Shown piece by piece: positions 13,493 through 21,123 of a DNA stretch of 25,506 nucleotides. This stretch comes from a virus: IMG/VR virus record IMGVR_UViG_3300050821_000535, positions 1 through 25,506 of that record; one strand, written 5' to 3'. Under the pieces are notes generated by a model. It had not been told where the DNA came from. It searched no databases and saw only the letters and a program-made list of their open reading frames with translations. The stretch's first letter is position 1. Every line of letters begins with the position of its first letter. The position numbers and the translations under genes are program-made.

Positions 13493-15496
13493 ATGCCTCC
13501 AGGTCCTCCGACCTCCGTTTCTCCTGACACCGGACCGGCTGAACGTGACTCCGATCAGGGAACAACGCACAGCGATGATTCTAATCAAGCTAAGACACGA
13601 GTCGCGGGTCTCTCGGATGCTGAGATTGTTTCTCAGATCGAACGCTACCGCAACGAAGCGTTCATGCGCGAATACATCATCCGAAATACCTGGCTCGACT
13701 GCTATGGCCAGTACCGTAACAAGCAGGATTTCGATGATAAGGCTCCCTGGCAATCCCGGCTCACTTATGCCAAGGCTCACTCCGCTGTTAAGAACTTTGC
13801 CGCAAATATCATTAGGCTATTACTACAGTCCGAACAATGGGTAACTGTCGATCCGGGATCGTCCTATAACCCGACTATCGACATCAAGCACATCTCCCCA
13901 CTGGTTGAAAAGGTCGTACTAAAGCTAGCCAACAACGCGCATTTCAGAAGCCAGTTCCGAGACGCTTTGGAGTTCGGGGCGGCTTGCGGGTTGGGAGTAT
14001 TGAAGGTTGGCTGGGGCTATCGCAACGTATTCGACTTGTCGGTTAAGGGCGACGATACCGGACCGCTACTCATCCAGAAGAAGCGGAAGGAGGGCCAACT
14101 CTATGTTCAATCGATTGATCCTTTTCATATCTGGTTTGGCCCTCGTACTCGGGACAATAACCGCCTTGATTTTATCATCGAAGAAACCCTGGTGGACGTG
14201 GACGAGCTCAAAGCCCAAAAGGGATTCGAGAATACGAGCGAACTCGAACACGTTGACCGCATTGCCGACCAGATGTACTTCGCGGACCAGGTATACACTC
14301 GTGATTTCGCCCGCTACGATAAGCGGCTCATCCCCGCAGAGCACTACAGAAAGCAAGCATTGCTCTGGGAGTATTGGGGCGACATCATCGACGTACATAC
14401 CCAACAAGTCGTTAAAGCCAACCAGCACATCTTGATTGCCAACCGAACCACCATCCTGAAGTTTGAAGATAACCCTTACTGGGATGGACTACCTCCGTAC
14501 ATCGTGTTCTCTCCGCTGGTAGTGGCCGGCCGGTTTCCCGGCCAAGGCTTGCTGGAAATGAATCTTAGCGTAAAGGATGCCGCCGATCGGACCGCACAGA
14601 AACAGGAAGATCACCTAAGTTTTAGCGTAGTTCCCATGCTGGAGGTGGAAGCAAGTGCCCTGGAGAATCCCGAAGGCGACATGCAGACCGGCGTCCAGCC
14701 GGGGAAGGTCTTCTATAAAAGGGCTGGTGCTGGTCCTAATGCTGTCCAAGGCGTTCAATTCCCCCAGCTTGGCAACTCTTCGTTCAACTTTCTCCAATCA
14801 CTCAACAAGGAGTACGAACGAGGAACTTTCATCACCGAGCAAGCGCAGGGCTTACTTGATGTCAAAGGTGAGACTACTGCTACAGAGATTCAGCAAACCC
14901 AACTCCAGTCCACGCTGATCCTGGCCGACATAGCCGTAATCATCGAGGACAACTGCCTGTCATTTGTTGCTGAAAAGATGTGGAGCAGAGCCTTCCAGTT
15001 TGTCGATGCTACCAGCAATCCGACTTGGACAATGCTGCTTGGAGATGCGGGTAAAGTTCTCGACCAGCTACCCATCCAGACACGGCTTAACCTGATTTGG
15101 GGACGCTACTACTTTGAGGCTCGTGGACTTTCCCGAACCATCGAGCGCCAGCAGAATCTTTCCAAGTACAAAGACCTACTGATGACGTTAGCACAGTTCG
15201 GACCGCAAGCTATCAGCGCAGTAGGGATGAGACTGAACAAGATGTTGAGGCGCGTCGCAGATGCCTATCATCTTCCCGATCCTGATGAGCTATTCGATCC
15301 CAGCGCAGATGATATGGAAGAGCAGTCTAGGCAAGCCGCACTAGCTCAGCAGAATCCTTTCCTTACCGAGATGGCGCGAGCGCATGGCCAGATCGCATCT
15401 TCCCGAGAAGCGAACGATCAGCAGACCTTACAGAAATTGCTGGATGCGGCCATGAGTCTAGGGCAACCCCCATCCGCCCCTGGGCCAGCAGCGTGA
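13493..15496 (+). CDS. portal protein
   Basis: 667 residues from ATG 13493. Portals are dodecameric rings at one capsid vertex through which DNA passes and to which terminase docks. The first 35 residues are disordered, followed by DAEIVSQIERYRNEAFMREY. Then come a conserved-looking APWQSRLTYAKAHSAVKNFA, a predominantly alpha/beta body, and the region KQEDHLSFSVVPMLEVEA through EYERGTFITEQAQGLLDVKG near residues 380-460, typical of wing and stem segments. The C-terminus is Ala/Gln-rich and disordered. Length is near that of P22-type portals. Position right after the terminase and before the scaffold and capsid supports the call. No clear ribosome-binding site precedes the ATG. Confidence 0.82.
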   Translation: MPPGPPTSVSPDTGPAERDSDQGTTHSDDSNQAKTRVAGLSDAEIVSQIERYRNEAFMREYIIRNTWLDCYGQYRNKQDFDDKAPWQSRLTYAKAHSAVKNFAANIIRLLLQSEQWVTVDPGSSYNPTIDIKHISPLVEKVVLKLANNAHFRSQFRDALEFGAACGLGVLKVGWGYRNVFDLSVKGDDTGPLLIQKKRKEGQLYVQSIDPFHIWFGPRTRDNNRLDFIIEETLVDVDELKAQKGFENTSELEHVDRIADQMYFADQVYTRDFARYDKRLIPAEHYRKQALLWEYWGDIIDVHTQQVVKANQHILIANRTTILKFEDNPYWDGLPPYIVFSPLVVAGRFPGQGLLEMNLSVKDAADRTAQKQEDHLSFSVVPMLEVEASALENPEGDMQTGVQPGKVFYKRAGAGPNAVQGVQFPQLGNSSFNFLQSLNKEYERGTFITEQAQGLLDVKGETTATEIQQTQLQSTLILADIAVIIEDNCLSFVAEKMWSRAFQFVDATSNPTWTMLLGDAGKVLDQLPIQTRLNLIWGRYYFEARGLSRTIERQQNLSKYKDLLMTLAQFGPQAISAVGMRLNKMLRRVADAYHLPDPDELFDPSADDMEEQSRQAALAQQNPFLTEMARAHGQIASSREANDQQTLQKLLDAAMSLGQPPSAPGPAA

Positions 15497-15526
15497 AATA
15501 CGATAGACAATTTCCGGTGAGGGCAA

Positions 15527-15874
15527 ATGAAAGAACCAGTTAAGGCTCATGCCGGATCAGTCATTGGAGGTGACAGGAACAGCAAGATTAACAATTTCCT
15601 TAATCGCTCTGAGTACACAACCGAGATGCCGGTTGACAACATGGTGTATTCCAGCCGCGTCGTCCCTCAGCAGGAGGTGAAGGAGCAACCTATTCCCGCC
15701 ATGGATGCCCCGCGCCTTGTGGATATTCTCGCAAGACTCAAGACGGACGAAGAGGCGTCGGGGTTAAAGATCACCATCGAGCGGGCCGAACCTCAAAGCG
15801 ATTTACAGAGCGACTTCGATGGATATTTAGGACCAGATTCACAATCCAAATCTAAAGGAGACAGCAATGCCTGA
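15527..15874 (+). CDS. hypothetical protein, portal-scaffold interval 1
   Basis: 115 residues from ATG 15527, with GTGAGGG 5 bases upstream. It is polar (SVIGGDRNSKINNFLNRSEY), with one helical part, RLVDILARLKTDEEASG, and a disordered C-terminus. Nothing is recognised. It lies in a block of unknown genes between portal and scaffold, so a virion or assembly role is likely by position only. Confidence 0.6.
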   Translation: MKEPVKAHAGSVIGGDRNSKINNFLNRSEYTTEMPVDNMVYSSRVVPQQEVKEQPIPAMDAPRLVDILARLKTDEEASGLKITIERAEPQSDLQSDFDGYLGPDSQSKSKGDSNA

Positions 15875-16151
15875 CATCAAACCAATCCCAGGTTCTGCAA
15901 CGGAGAAAGCTATCCCGCAGGCCGGTCAAGCAATGGTTGTGCCGGCAGTAGAAGAGATCCCCGGAACGTCTGAGGAAAACGCACGGCAGGGTGGGCGCAT
16001 CGAGACCAAGGCTTACGAAGGTTCCGAGACTCGCCCGCAGGAGCTGCACGGCGCGGTGGAGTATCAGCGGCAGACTGCCGATCCAGGTGGGGTGCCCAAG
16101 TTCTACGATTACACGGAACTCACGAAGCCTCGCGAAACCGTCCGAGGGTAA
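15867..16151 (+). CDS. hypothetical protein, portal-scaffold interval 2
   Basis: 94 residues from ATG 15867, preceded by AAAGGAGA. The composition is Gly/Pro/Glu-rich and probably extended or disordered (KPIPGSATEKAIPQAGQAMV, then AYEGSETRPQELHG, VEYQRQTADPGGVPKFYDY). No domain is visible. The next gene begins at the very next base after the stop. Confidence 0.6.
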   Translation: MPDIKPIPGSATEKAIPQAGQAMVVPAVEEIPGTSEENARQGGRIETKAYEGSETRPQELHGAVEYQRQTADPGGVPKFYDYTELTKPRETVRG

Positions 16152-16367
16152 ATGCATAAGCCTATCCAGATAATCTGCACCCAAGAGAAGATCATCGCCC
16201 TTCGTGAGGACGGCAGTATGTGGGAGAAACCACTAGAGAGCTTCGTGACTTGGTGGAACGAAATTCTCAGTCCTCACAAACAGACAGATGATGAAGTGAA
16301 GCGAGAAACAGAAGCGCTTGAGCGTCTTAGTAGGGCTGTTGGTAAGGCTGCTTTCGGAGGCAAGTAA
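16152..16367 (+). CDS. small hypothetical protein, portal-scaffold interval 3
   Basis: 71 residues from ATG 16152, directly abutting the previous stop. A beta-like start (IQIICTQEKIIALREDGSMW) resembles a strand-turn-strand unit that binds or folds around a Trp; helices follow (EVKRETEALERLSRAVGKA). Function unknown. The next gene abuts at 16368. Confidence 0.6.
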   Translation: MHKPIQIICTQEKIIALREDGSMWEKPLESFVTWWNEILSPHKQTDDEVKRETEALERLSRAVGKAAFGGK

Positions 16368-17045
16368 ATGGCACGCACAAGAGTACCAGCACACATCACC
16401 GAATCGGTAAGCCAGAACTTTGGGTTGGATGTGACTATCAATCGCTCACCACAGCCTAAAGTCAATCTCCTAGCCAACGGTGATACCAAGGATGGCAAAT
16501 TATCGCCTGTCTATAAGGGCTATCGAGAAGTTATCCCTCCCGGCTCTTTCGGTTCACGCGAAGGAGTAGACAAGTTGGAGCCGGCACCGCAGCGCGTGGA
16601 TACGGTAGCGCACTATGAAACCGAACAAGCCGATCCCACGCTGCACGGTCCTATGGCTGCAATGCGATCAGCAGATCAGTCTGTAGCGTTTCAAACCTAT
16701 CCTAGCTTCCAGCCACGTACTGCGCCATTGCCCCGCAACGCTTCTGATGAACTCTACCTAAGAGGCTACGGTGTGAATGCTGCCGATCCTCGCATGAGCG
16801 ATTACGATTCCGACACCATGTTGACGGACCGCGACAGACCTGACCGGCTGGACCTGTACGGCAATAACCGGGACGGCGTGTTGCACAACGACAACGGCCA
16901 TTCCGGCTTCAAGGCTGTGCAGGGCAAAATAGCTGCGAAGGAAGGCGTATCGCAGCAAGCGGCAGGAGCAATACTTGCCAACTCCACGCGACACGCTTCC
17001 GGGGCGGCTAAGCGCAGCAACCCGCGCCTCAAGAGGGTGAAATAG
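16368..17045 (+). CDS. hypothetical protein, likely virion-associated
   Basis: 225 residues from ATG 16368. Rich in Asn, Asp, Pro and Arg with few hydrophobic runs; begins TRVPAHITESVSQNFGLDV and ends with KEGVSQQAAGAILANSTRHA plus a basic tail (AKRSNPRLKRVK). The C-terminal helix and basic tail could bind DNA or another head protein. No family recognised. Position between portal and scaffold suggests assembly or an ejected internal protein, but this is inference. Its TAG shares a base with the next start. Confidence 0.6.
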   Translation: MARTRVPAHITESVSQNFGLDVTINRSPQPKVNLLANGDTKDGKLSPVYKGYREVIPPGSFGSREGVDKLEPAPQRVDTVAHYETEQADPTLHGPMAAMRSADQSVAFQTYPSFQPRTAPLPRNASDELYLRGYGVNAADPRMSDYDSDTMLTDRDRPDRLDLYGNNRDGVLHNDNGHSGFKAVQGKIAAKEGVSQQAAGAILANSTRHASGAAKRSNPRLKRVK

Positions 17046-17281
17046 TGGACAGGCGGAAGTTTCTTGGTTCGTTGTTAATGGCGGTCCCGGCAGCGTCAAT
17101 TGCCACAAGTCAGGTACTAACTAAAACAGAAGGCCAGCCAATTAAGGGCACTGACGTGTTATGCACGGAAGGCTCGTGTTCATTTGAACGACCGTGCGGA
17201 TTCCATCAGCACTATGGCTTTCAGACAACCACCCAGGCCTACGTGTTTGCTCCGTGGCGCGGCGGCCCAATCTATAAATAA
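17045..17281 (+). CDS. small exported protein with twin-arginine-like signal
   Basis: 78 residues from GTG 17045, overlapping the preceding TAG by one base. The N-terminus MDRRKFLGSLLMAVPAASIA has the Tat pattern: R3-R4, then K-F-L-G, a moderately hydrophobic stretch and an Ala-rich end. The mature part has a cysteine cluster (CTEGSCSFERPCGFHQHYGF, three cysteines and two histidines) that could bind a metal or form disulfides. An exported protein in the middle of a head-gene operon is unusual. It might act in the periplasm during infection, or the stretch might simply be a membrane anchor. Function unknown. Confidence 0.6.
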   Translation: MDRRKFLGSLLMAVPAASIATSQVLTKTEGQPIKGTDVLCTEGSCSFERPCGFHQHYGFQTTTQAYVFAPWRGGPIYK

Positions 17282-17706
17282 TGCCCACCCAAGAGCAACT
17301 CGACTCCCGTAAGAAGCTCAAGGAATTCGTTGAGGCTGCGGGGGCCACGCTCGACCGGATCAAGGGCGGCTTAAAGTCGAAATGGTTCAGCAGGCCCAAC
17401 ACTGAGCTGCAAGGCTGGATCGAACGGGGAAGGGCCATTGAGGAAATCAAAGACTCGATGGGCTATCAGCTAATCGTTACACAGGCAGACCGGGAAATAC
17501 TTTGGGCTCAGCAACAGCTTGAAATCTGCGATGAGAAAGTAGTGTCGGAATTAAGGCTTTACCTGAGAGCGCTTCGCTTCTTGCATGACTTCATCCTGAC
17601 CACGGATCGCAATGCGGATATAGCGTCGGGAGTCTTAGCGGGAAGAGAAGCGGCAATTGGGAGAGATGCAACTACATTCGTGAAAAACGCACAGGTACGA
17701 AGTTGA
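17281..17706 (+). CDS. helical hypothetical protein
   Basis: 141 residues from ATG 17281, within a TAATG junction that shares a base with the previous stop. It looks largely alpha-helical: EQLDSRKKLKEFVEAAGATL, then EEIKDSMGYQLIVTQADREI, WAQQQLEICDEKVVSELRLY and LRALRFLHDFILT. No signal or membrane segment is seen. By size and helicity it could be a small assembly or connector protein; unproven. Confidence 0.6.
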   Translation: MPTQEQLDSRKKLKEFVEAAGATLDRIKGGLKSKWFSRPNTELQGWIERGRAIEEIKDSMGYQLIVTQADREILWAQQQLEICDEKVVSELRLYLRALRFLHDFILTTDRNADIASGVLAGREAAIGRDATTFVKNAQVRS

Positions 17707-17903
17707 TCTCACCGCCGAATATGAGCGAGCAAGCCTTTGCTGAGTACGTTAACTCTCTGCCGAAACCCAAGCTAGGAATTTGCGTGCCGTGTGGGATGTC
17801 TACTGATCTCACTGTGGCTAATTACATTCCCAGACATCGTTCGTGGTGCCACACCGTTACCGACCCGCACCGCACTTACGAAATAGAAATAGTGGAGGAT
17901 TGA
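17703..17903 (+). CDS. small Cys/His protein before scaffold
   Basis: 66 residues from TTG 17703 (4-base overlap with the previous stop), or 60 from ATG 17721. It has CVPCGMSTDL, then HRSWCHTVTDPH, consistent with one zinc site. The start region shares an 18-base exact match with the beginning of the ERF gene in the window, both encoding EQAFA. Its TGA overlaps the scaffold ATG (TGATG). Function unknown. Confidence 0.5.
   Translation: MISPPNMSEQAFAEYVNSLPKPKLGICVPCGMSTDLTVANYIPRHRSWCHTVTDPHRTYEIEIVED
17726..17743 (+). repeat. 18-base exact repeat, copy 2 (partner 9-26)
   Basis: Second copy of CGAGCAAGCCTTTGCTGA, directly after the ATG AGC at 17721 of the small Cys/His gene. Flanking bases differ on both sides, so the match is exactly 18 bases. 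Confidence 0.7.
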
Positions 17904-18865
17904 TGCCAGCAGCCGGAACCACCAGTGAGCTTTATCTAAACGAGAACGAAAGCGGACAGCATCTAGGAGCGCCACCCAGCTCTCCGACTCCTACCCCTCC
18001 ACCTACCAAGGTGGAAGTCTCTCAGCCCGTAGTAACGAAGTCTCGCATGGCGGATCAGAAGCCAGATGGCTCTATCCGCGATACTTCAATGGAGGCATTG
18101 GAACCAGGTAGAGACCTTGGATTCCGAAATATAAGTGATGAAGAAAACACCCCCAAGCCGGTAGAGGCAAAGCCAGAAGAGAAGCCCGCGGAAGCCACCA
18201 AGGTTGAAGTGCCTCCCGTAGTAGAACAGCCGAAAGTTTACGCCGGGAAGTACAAATCCGTCGAAGAGTTAGAGAAGGCTTATGACGAAGCGCAAAAGCT
18301 CATTACCAGGCAGGGGCAAGAGAAAGCGGAGCTTGTAGCGAAAGCCCAAGCTACTCCGCCTCCAGCGCCAGCTCCTAAGACTCCCGCACAGATCGCAGAG
18401 GAGCAGGCGGAAAACAATCGCATCATCAACGACTTTGCAACTAACCCTAAGGAGTTCATCGAAAAGAATTTAGTGCAACGGGTTCAGACTGCGTTAACCG
18501 CTCAGCAAGTTGCTGAGAATTGGCGCACGAACAACCCGGATTTGAAAGAACATGAAGTGCGTGTGGCTTTCGAGGCTACCCTGCTCGCACAATCGGACCC
18601 TGAGCTTGCACGGAATCCCGCAGCCCTTTTAACCAAGGCTACGGACACCTTCCGTCAATTCACCGGGAGACTCCGAACAGAGGGTGCCAAGGAAGCACTC
18701 ACGCAAGAGACGCGGACCATTCCGCTTCTCAGTAACTCCGCTCCAGCCGCAGCAACGGAACACCCTTCTACGAAGGCTCCGCTAACCGCCGATGCCGCAT
18801 TCGACAAGCATATGGCGATGCTGAAGGAACAAGAGCAAAAGTCCCATCGCGGATTACGTCGCTAA
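17903..18865 (+). CDS. scaffold-like capsid assembly protein
   Basis: 320 residues from ATG 17903, with GGAGG upstream and a TGATG overlap. Scaffolds guide coat assembly and leave or are digested. Typical traits: a long Pro/Glu/Lys-rich disordered first third (PPSSPTPTPPPTKVEV), the motif AGKYKSVEELEKAYDEAQKL at about residues 113-132, which often occurs in phage scaffolds, a Gln/Ala-rich helical middle, and a charged C-terminus (HMAMLKEQEQKSHRGLRR) of the sort that contacts coat. It lies directly upstream of the capsid gene. Good call by composition and position, no catalytic motif. Confidence 0.72.
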   Translation: MPAAGTTSELYLNENESGQHLGAPPSSPTPTPPPTKVEVSQPVVTKSRMADQKPDGSIRDTSMEALEPGRDLGFRNISDEENTPKPVEAKPEEKPAEATKVEVPPVVEQPKVYAGKYKSVEELEKAYDEAQKLITRQGQEKAELVAKAQATPPPAPAPKTPAQIAEEQAENNRIINDFATNPKEFIEKNLVQRVQTALTAQQVAENWRTNNPDLKEHEVRVAFEATLLAQSDPELARNPAALLTKATDTFRQFTGRLRTEGAKEALTQETRTIPLLSNSAPAAATEHPSTKAPLTADAAFDKHMAMLKEQEQKSHRGLRR

Positions 18866-18884
18866 GGACTTCGGTTCGATCAGC

Positions 18885-18904
18885 AGGCAGCAATCTAGCT
18901 GTCT
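18885..18904 (+). promoter_or_regulatory. hairpin in capsid gene leader
   Basis: AGGCAGC-AATCTA-GCTGTCT gives a 7-base-pair stem (one G-T pair) with a 6-base loop in the 53-base gap before the capsid gene, just 5' of its AGAGGAG ribosome-binding site. No T-run follows. A stem here could stabilise the capsid message or mark a processing site. Confidence 0.3.
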
Positions 18905-18918
18905 AGAGGAGTCTGTCC

Positions 18919-19875
18919 ATGCCTTCACAGTTGTTCGGTACGAACAGCTTGGGCGGCTTTTTCACTAACAATGAACTGTCGCTCCAGTTGCGCATCAAGG
19001 CCCAACCCCTAAAGCGGTTCCGGCAATTCGTTCAGATCAAAGGAGCCAAGGGAGCACGTCGCGGTAATAAAGTCTACTTCGACAAGCTTCAGCCCATCGT
19101 CACTGCCGGTAGCACTTCGGGCCTCAACGAAACCGCCACCATCCCTGAGAGCAACTTTACCATCAACCAGGGAACCCTAACCATCAGCGAGTATGCGAAC
19201 GCTATCCCGTTCACCAATCAGCTCGTGGCATTGTCTGAGTTGGATGTCGATAACTCGGTCGTGCAAACACTGATGAACGATATGGCGATCACGCTCGACT
19301 CCGTTGCTGGGGCGCAGTTCCAGTCTAGCGATCTCACCTATGTTTGCTCGTTGTCAAACTCGGTGAACATCACTACGAATGGCACCGCATCGACCACAGC
19401 CAGCTCGAACCTCAACGGTACGAACTGGCGTGCGATTTGCGATGACATGCGCAAAAAGAACATCCCGTTCTATGACGGGCAATCCTACGTTGTGATTTGC
19501 AGCGTGGGCGCATTGTCTGGCTTCTTCTCCGATACCCAGACGGGCGGCTTCGTGGACGTGACCAAGTATTCCGAGACGCTTTCGGAGTACCTGTATCGCG
19601 GTGAGGCTGGCCGGTACTACATGGGCCGGTTCGTGGAAGAGACCAACGTCCTGTCTAACGCCCCCGGCACCACCACCACCGCAGGAGAGGCCGTAGCTAT
19701 CGGCTTTGACGCCGTGATGGAAGGTGTTGCCATCCCCGAGGAACTGCGCGAGAAAGTGCCGACTGATTACGGTCGGTCGCAAGGTATCGCGTGGTATGCG
19801 CTTTTGGGATTTCAAAAAATTTGGAACCAGCAAACGGATGGGAGCGAACGAATCGCTCACATCACAAGTAAATAA
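18919..19875 (+). CDS. major capsid protein
   Basis: 318 residues from ATG 18919, with AGAGGAG upstream. It forms the icosahedral shell. The protein begins MPSQLFGTNSLGGFFTNNEL, then has GNKVYFDKLQPIVTAGSTSG, LNETATIPESNFTINQGTLT and ISEYANAIPFTNQLVALSEL, the 'LnEtatiPe...qgtltisEy.n.ipfT..l' pattern of a coat group found in short-tailed and other phages. The later LTYVCSLSNSVNIT and the C-terminal RSQGIAWYALLGFQKIWNQ fit the HK97-like shape. Length and position after the scaffold agree. Confident as capsid; exact coat family is less sure. Confidence 0.85.
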   Translation: MPSQLFGTNSLGGFFTNNELSLQLRIKAQPLKRFRQFVQIKGAKGARRGNKVYFDKLQPIVTAGSTSGLNETATIPESNFTINQGTLTISEYANAIPFTNQLVALSELDVDNSVVQTLMNDMAITLDSVAGAQFQSSDLTYVCSLSNSVNITTNGTASTTASSNLNGTNWRAICDDMRKKNIPFYDGQSYVVICSVGALSGFFSDTQTGGFVDVTKYSETLSEYLYRGEAGRYYMGRFVEETNVLSNAPGTTTTAGEAVAIGFDAVMEGVAIPEELREKVPTDYGRSQGIAWYALLGFQKIWNQQTDGSERIAHITSK

Positions 19876-19890
19876 GGAGGCCGAAAACTA

Positions 19891-20313
19891 ATGGCATACA
19901 CAGATTCCAGAAGTTACGTCGGTCCCTTCACCATCGCAGCGCAGAACGCTGTTTGTACCGCTTCCGGCCAGATCATAGCCGGAGGCACCACGCAGCTTCT
20001 GCCTGTGGCTGAGCCTACTTTCCTATGCAGTATCGCAGGGGTTGTCACCGCAACTCCTACCACCCCACCCGCTGGCGTGAAATTCTTCGTTGTGGTTGGG
20101 ACAAACACCACGACGGGACAGATCACGCCTTCACCGGCTAGCACGCTGGCGCAGTCGTCTGCGTCGGCTGCTTACAACACGTTCATTCCTTCAGTGGCTC
20201 TTGCTGGAGGATCGGCGTTTACCATCGGCCTCGTTTGTACCGGAACCGCATCTGCGACCGAGACAATCGGAGCCATAACCGGATCGGTGGGGCTTGCACC
20301 GCAGTTTGTCTAA
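19891..20313 (+). CDS. small structural protein, possible head decoration
   Basis: 140 residues from ATG 19891, with AAGGAGG 10 bases upstream. Ala, Thr, Ser, Gly and Val dominate, with almost no charge (ATPTTPPAGVKFFVVVGTNT, then SASAAYNTFIPSVALAGGS), suggesting an all-beta virion protein such as a decoration or stabilising protein that follows the coat gene in many phages. Two to three cysteines. No catalytic motif. The call rests on position and composition. Confidence 0.55.
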   Translation: MAYTDSRSYVGPFTIAAQNAVCTASGQIIAGGTTQLLPVAEPTFLCSIAGVVTATPTTPPAGVKFFVVVGTNTTTGQITPSPASTLAQSSASAAYNTFIPSVALAGGSAFTIGLVCTGTASATETIGAITGSVGLAPQFV

Positions 20314-20491
20314 AGGAACAGGGGCGGTTGTCGTTGTGGCAATCGCCCTTCTCTTTCAAGGCTGTACGGCAGTCAGGTATAACCCGCAATCCACATTGCC
20401 TCTTGATTGTTTCGTTAGACGGATTGGCGATCAATTACACGAAGTCTGTTGCTGGGAGGACAACGAAGTGCATTGCGTGATCGAGGAATGA
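20306..20491 (+). CDS. small predicted lipoprotein
   Basis: 61 residues from TTG 20306 (or 65 from TTG 20294), overlapping the previous gene by 8 bases. SKGTGAVVVVAIALLFQGC is a lipoprotein signal: a hydrophobic core and a lipobox-like FQGC with Cys20. The mature 40 residues are acidic with further cysteines (LHEVCCWEDNEVHC). Phage lipoproteins of this size include Rz1-type outer spanins and superinfection-exclusion proteins, but no Pro-rich Rz1 feature or inner partner is seen. The stop overlaps ATG 20488. Function open. Confidence 0.6.
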   Translation: MSKGTGAVVVVAIALLFQGCTAVRYNPQSTLPLDCFVRRIGDQLHEVCCWEDNEVHCVIEE

Positions 20492-21123
20492 CGCAGATCA
20501 CCCAGACCATGCTTGGGGCGCTCTCCGACAAAGTAGAAACCCTACATCACTGCCACGTCAAAGAAGAACGCGCCTGGATGTTTACTTCCGAGGATACCCA
20601 AACTACCGAACACGAATACCTGAACCTGCTACACGCATTGGTCTATTGCTTGAAGCCGCTAAGCGTTCTCGAAACCGGAACCTTCAAAGGCTACGGCACT
20701 ACAGCCATGGCGAAGGCATTGAAGCGCAACGGAGTCGGCAGGATTGTAGGCGTGGAAATAGAGATGAAAGCCGCGATGTGGGCAGGAGAGATGCTGCGAG
20801 TTAACGGCGTGGCGGATTGGGCCGACATCGTTGTGTCTGACTCTATCCACTATCTCAGTACCACGGGCCGCATCTTCGACTTCGCGCTATTCGATTCACA
20901 GATCCCACTACGCTGCAAAGAGTTGAAGATTTGCCTAGAACGAGGGCTGCTTCGTTCAGGATCTATGGCTTGTCTACACGATACCTCAAGACTTAGGACG
21001 ACCACGCCGGGAGAACCTGACCAACAAGCCAAGGCGCATTGGGACGAGTTCCTTTCGATACCAGGGATTCGCTTTGTGGAGTTTCCGCTAAGTCGCGGAC
21101 TTACCTTGCTACAGGTGGAATGA
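20488..21123 (+). CDS. class I SAM-dependent methyltransferase
   Basis: 211 residues from ATG 20488, in an ATGA overlap with the lipoprotein gene. Motif I is VLETGTFKGYGTTAMAKAL (about residues 62-80), followed by RIVGVEIEMKAAMWAGEML with an acidic end of strand 2, and later FDFALFDSQIPLRCKE, SGSMACLHDTSR and a final strand, LTLLQVE. The pattern is like small-molecule or sugar O-methyltransferases (the CmcI / Methyltransf_24 type) rather than DNA methylases, as no DPPY/NPPF motif is present. The neighbouring spike and glycosyltransferase suggest methylation of a surface sugar or virion glycan. Fold is confident, substrate unknown. Confidence 0.75.
   Translation: MTQITQTMLGALSDKVETLHHCHVKEERAWMFTSEDTQTTEHEYLNLLHALVYCLKPLSVLETGTFKGYGTTAMAKALKRNGVGRIVGVEIEMKAAMWAGEMLRVNGVADWADIVVSDSIHYLSTTGRIFDFALFDSQIPLRCKELKICLERGLLRSGSMACLHDTSRLRTTTPGEPDQQAKAHWDEFLSIPGIRFVEFPLSRGLTLLQVE

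Noticed and set aside
19354-19860. 168-codon open frame on the - strand
   Set aside because: It is fully antisense to the capsid gene and has no protein-like features; explained by codon bias of the + strand gene.
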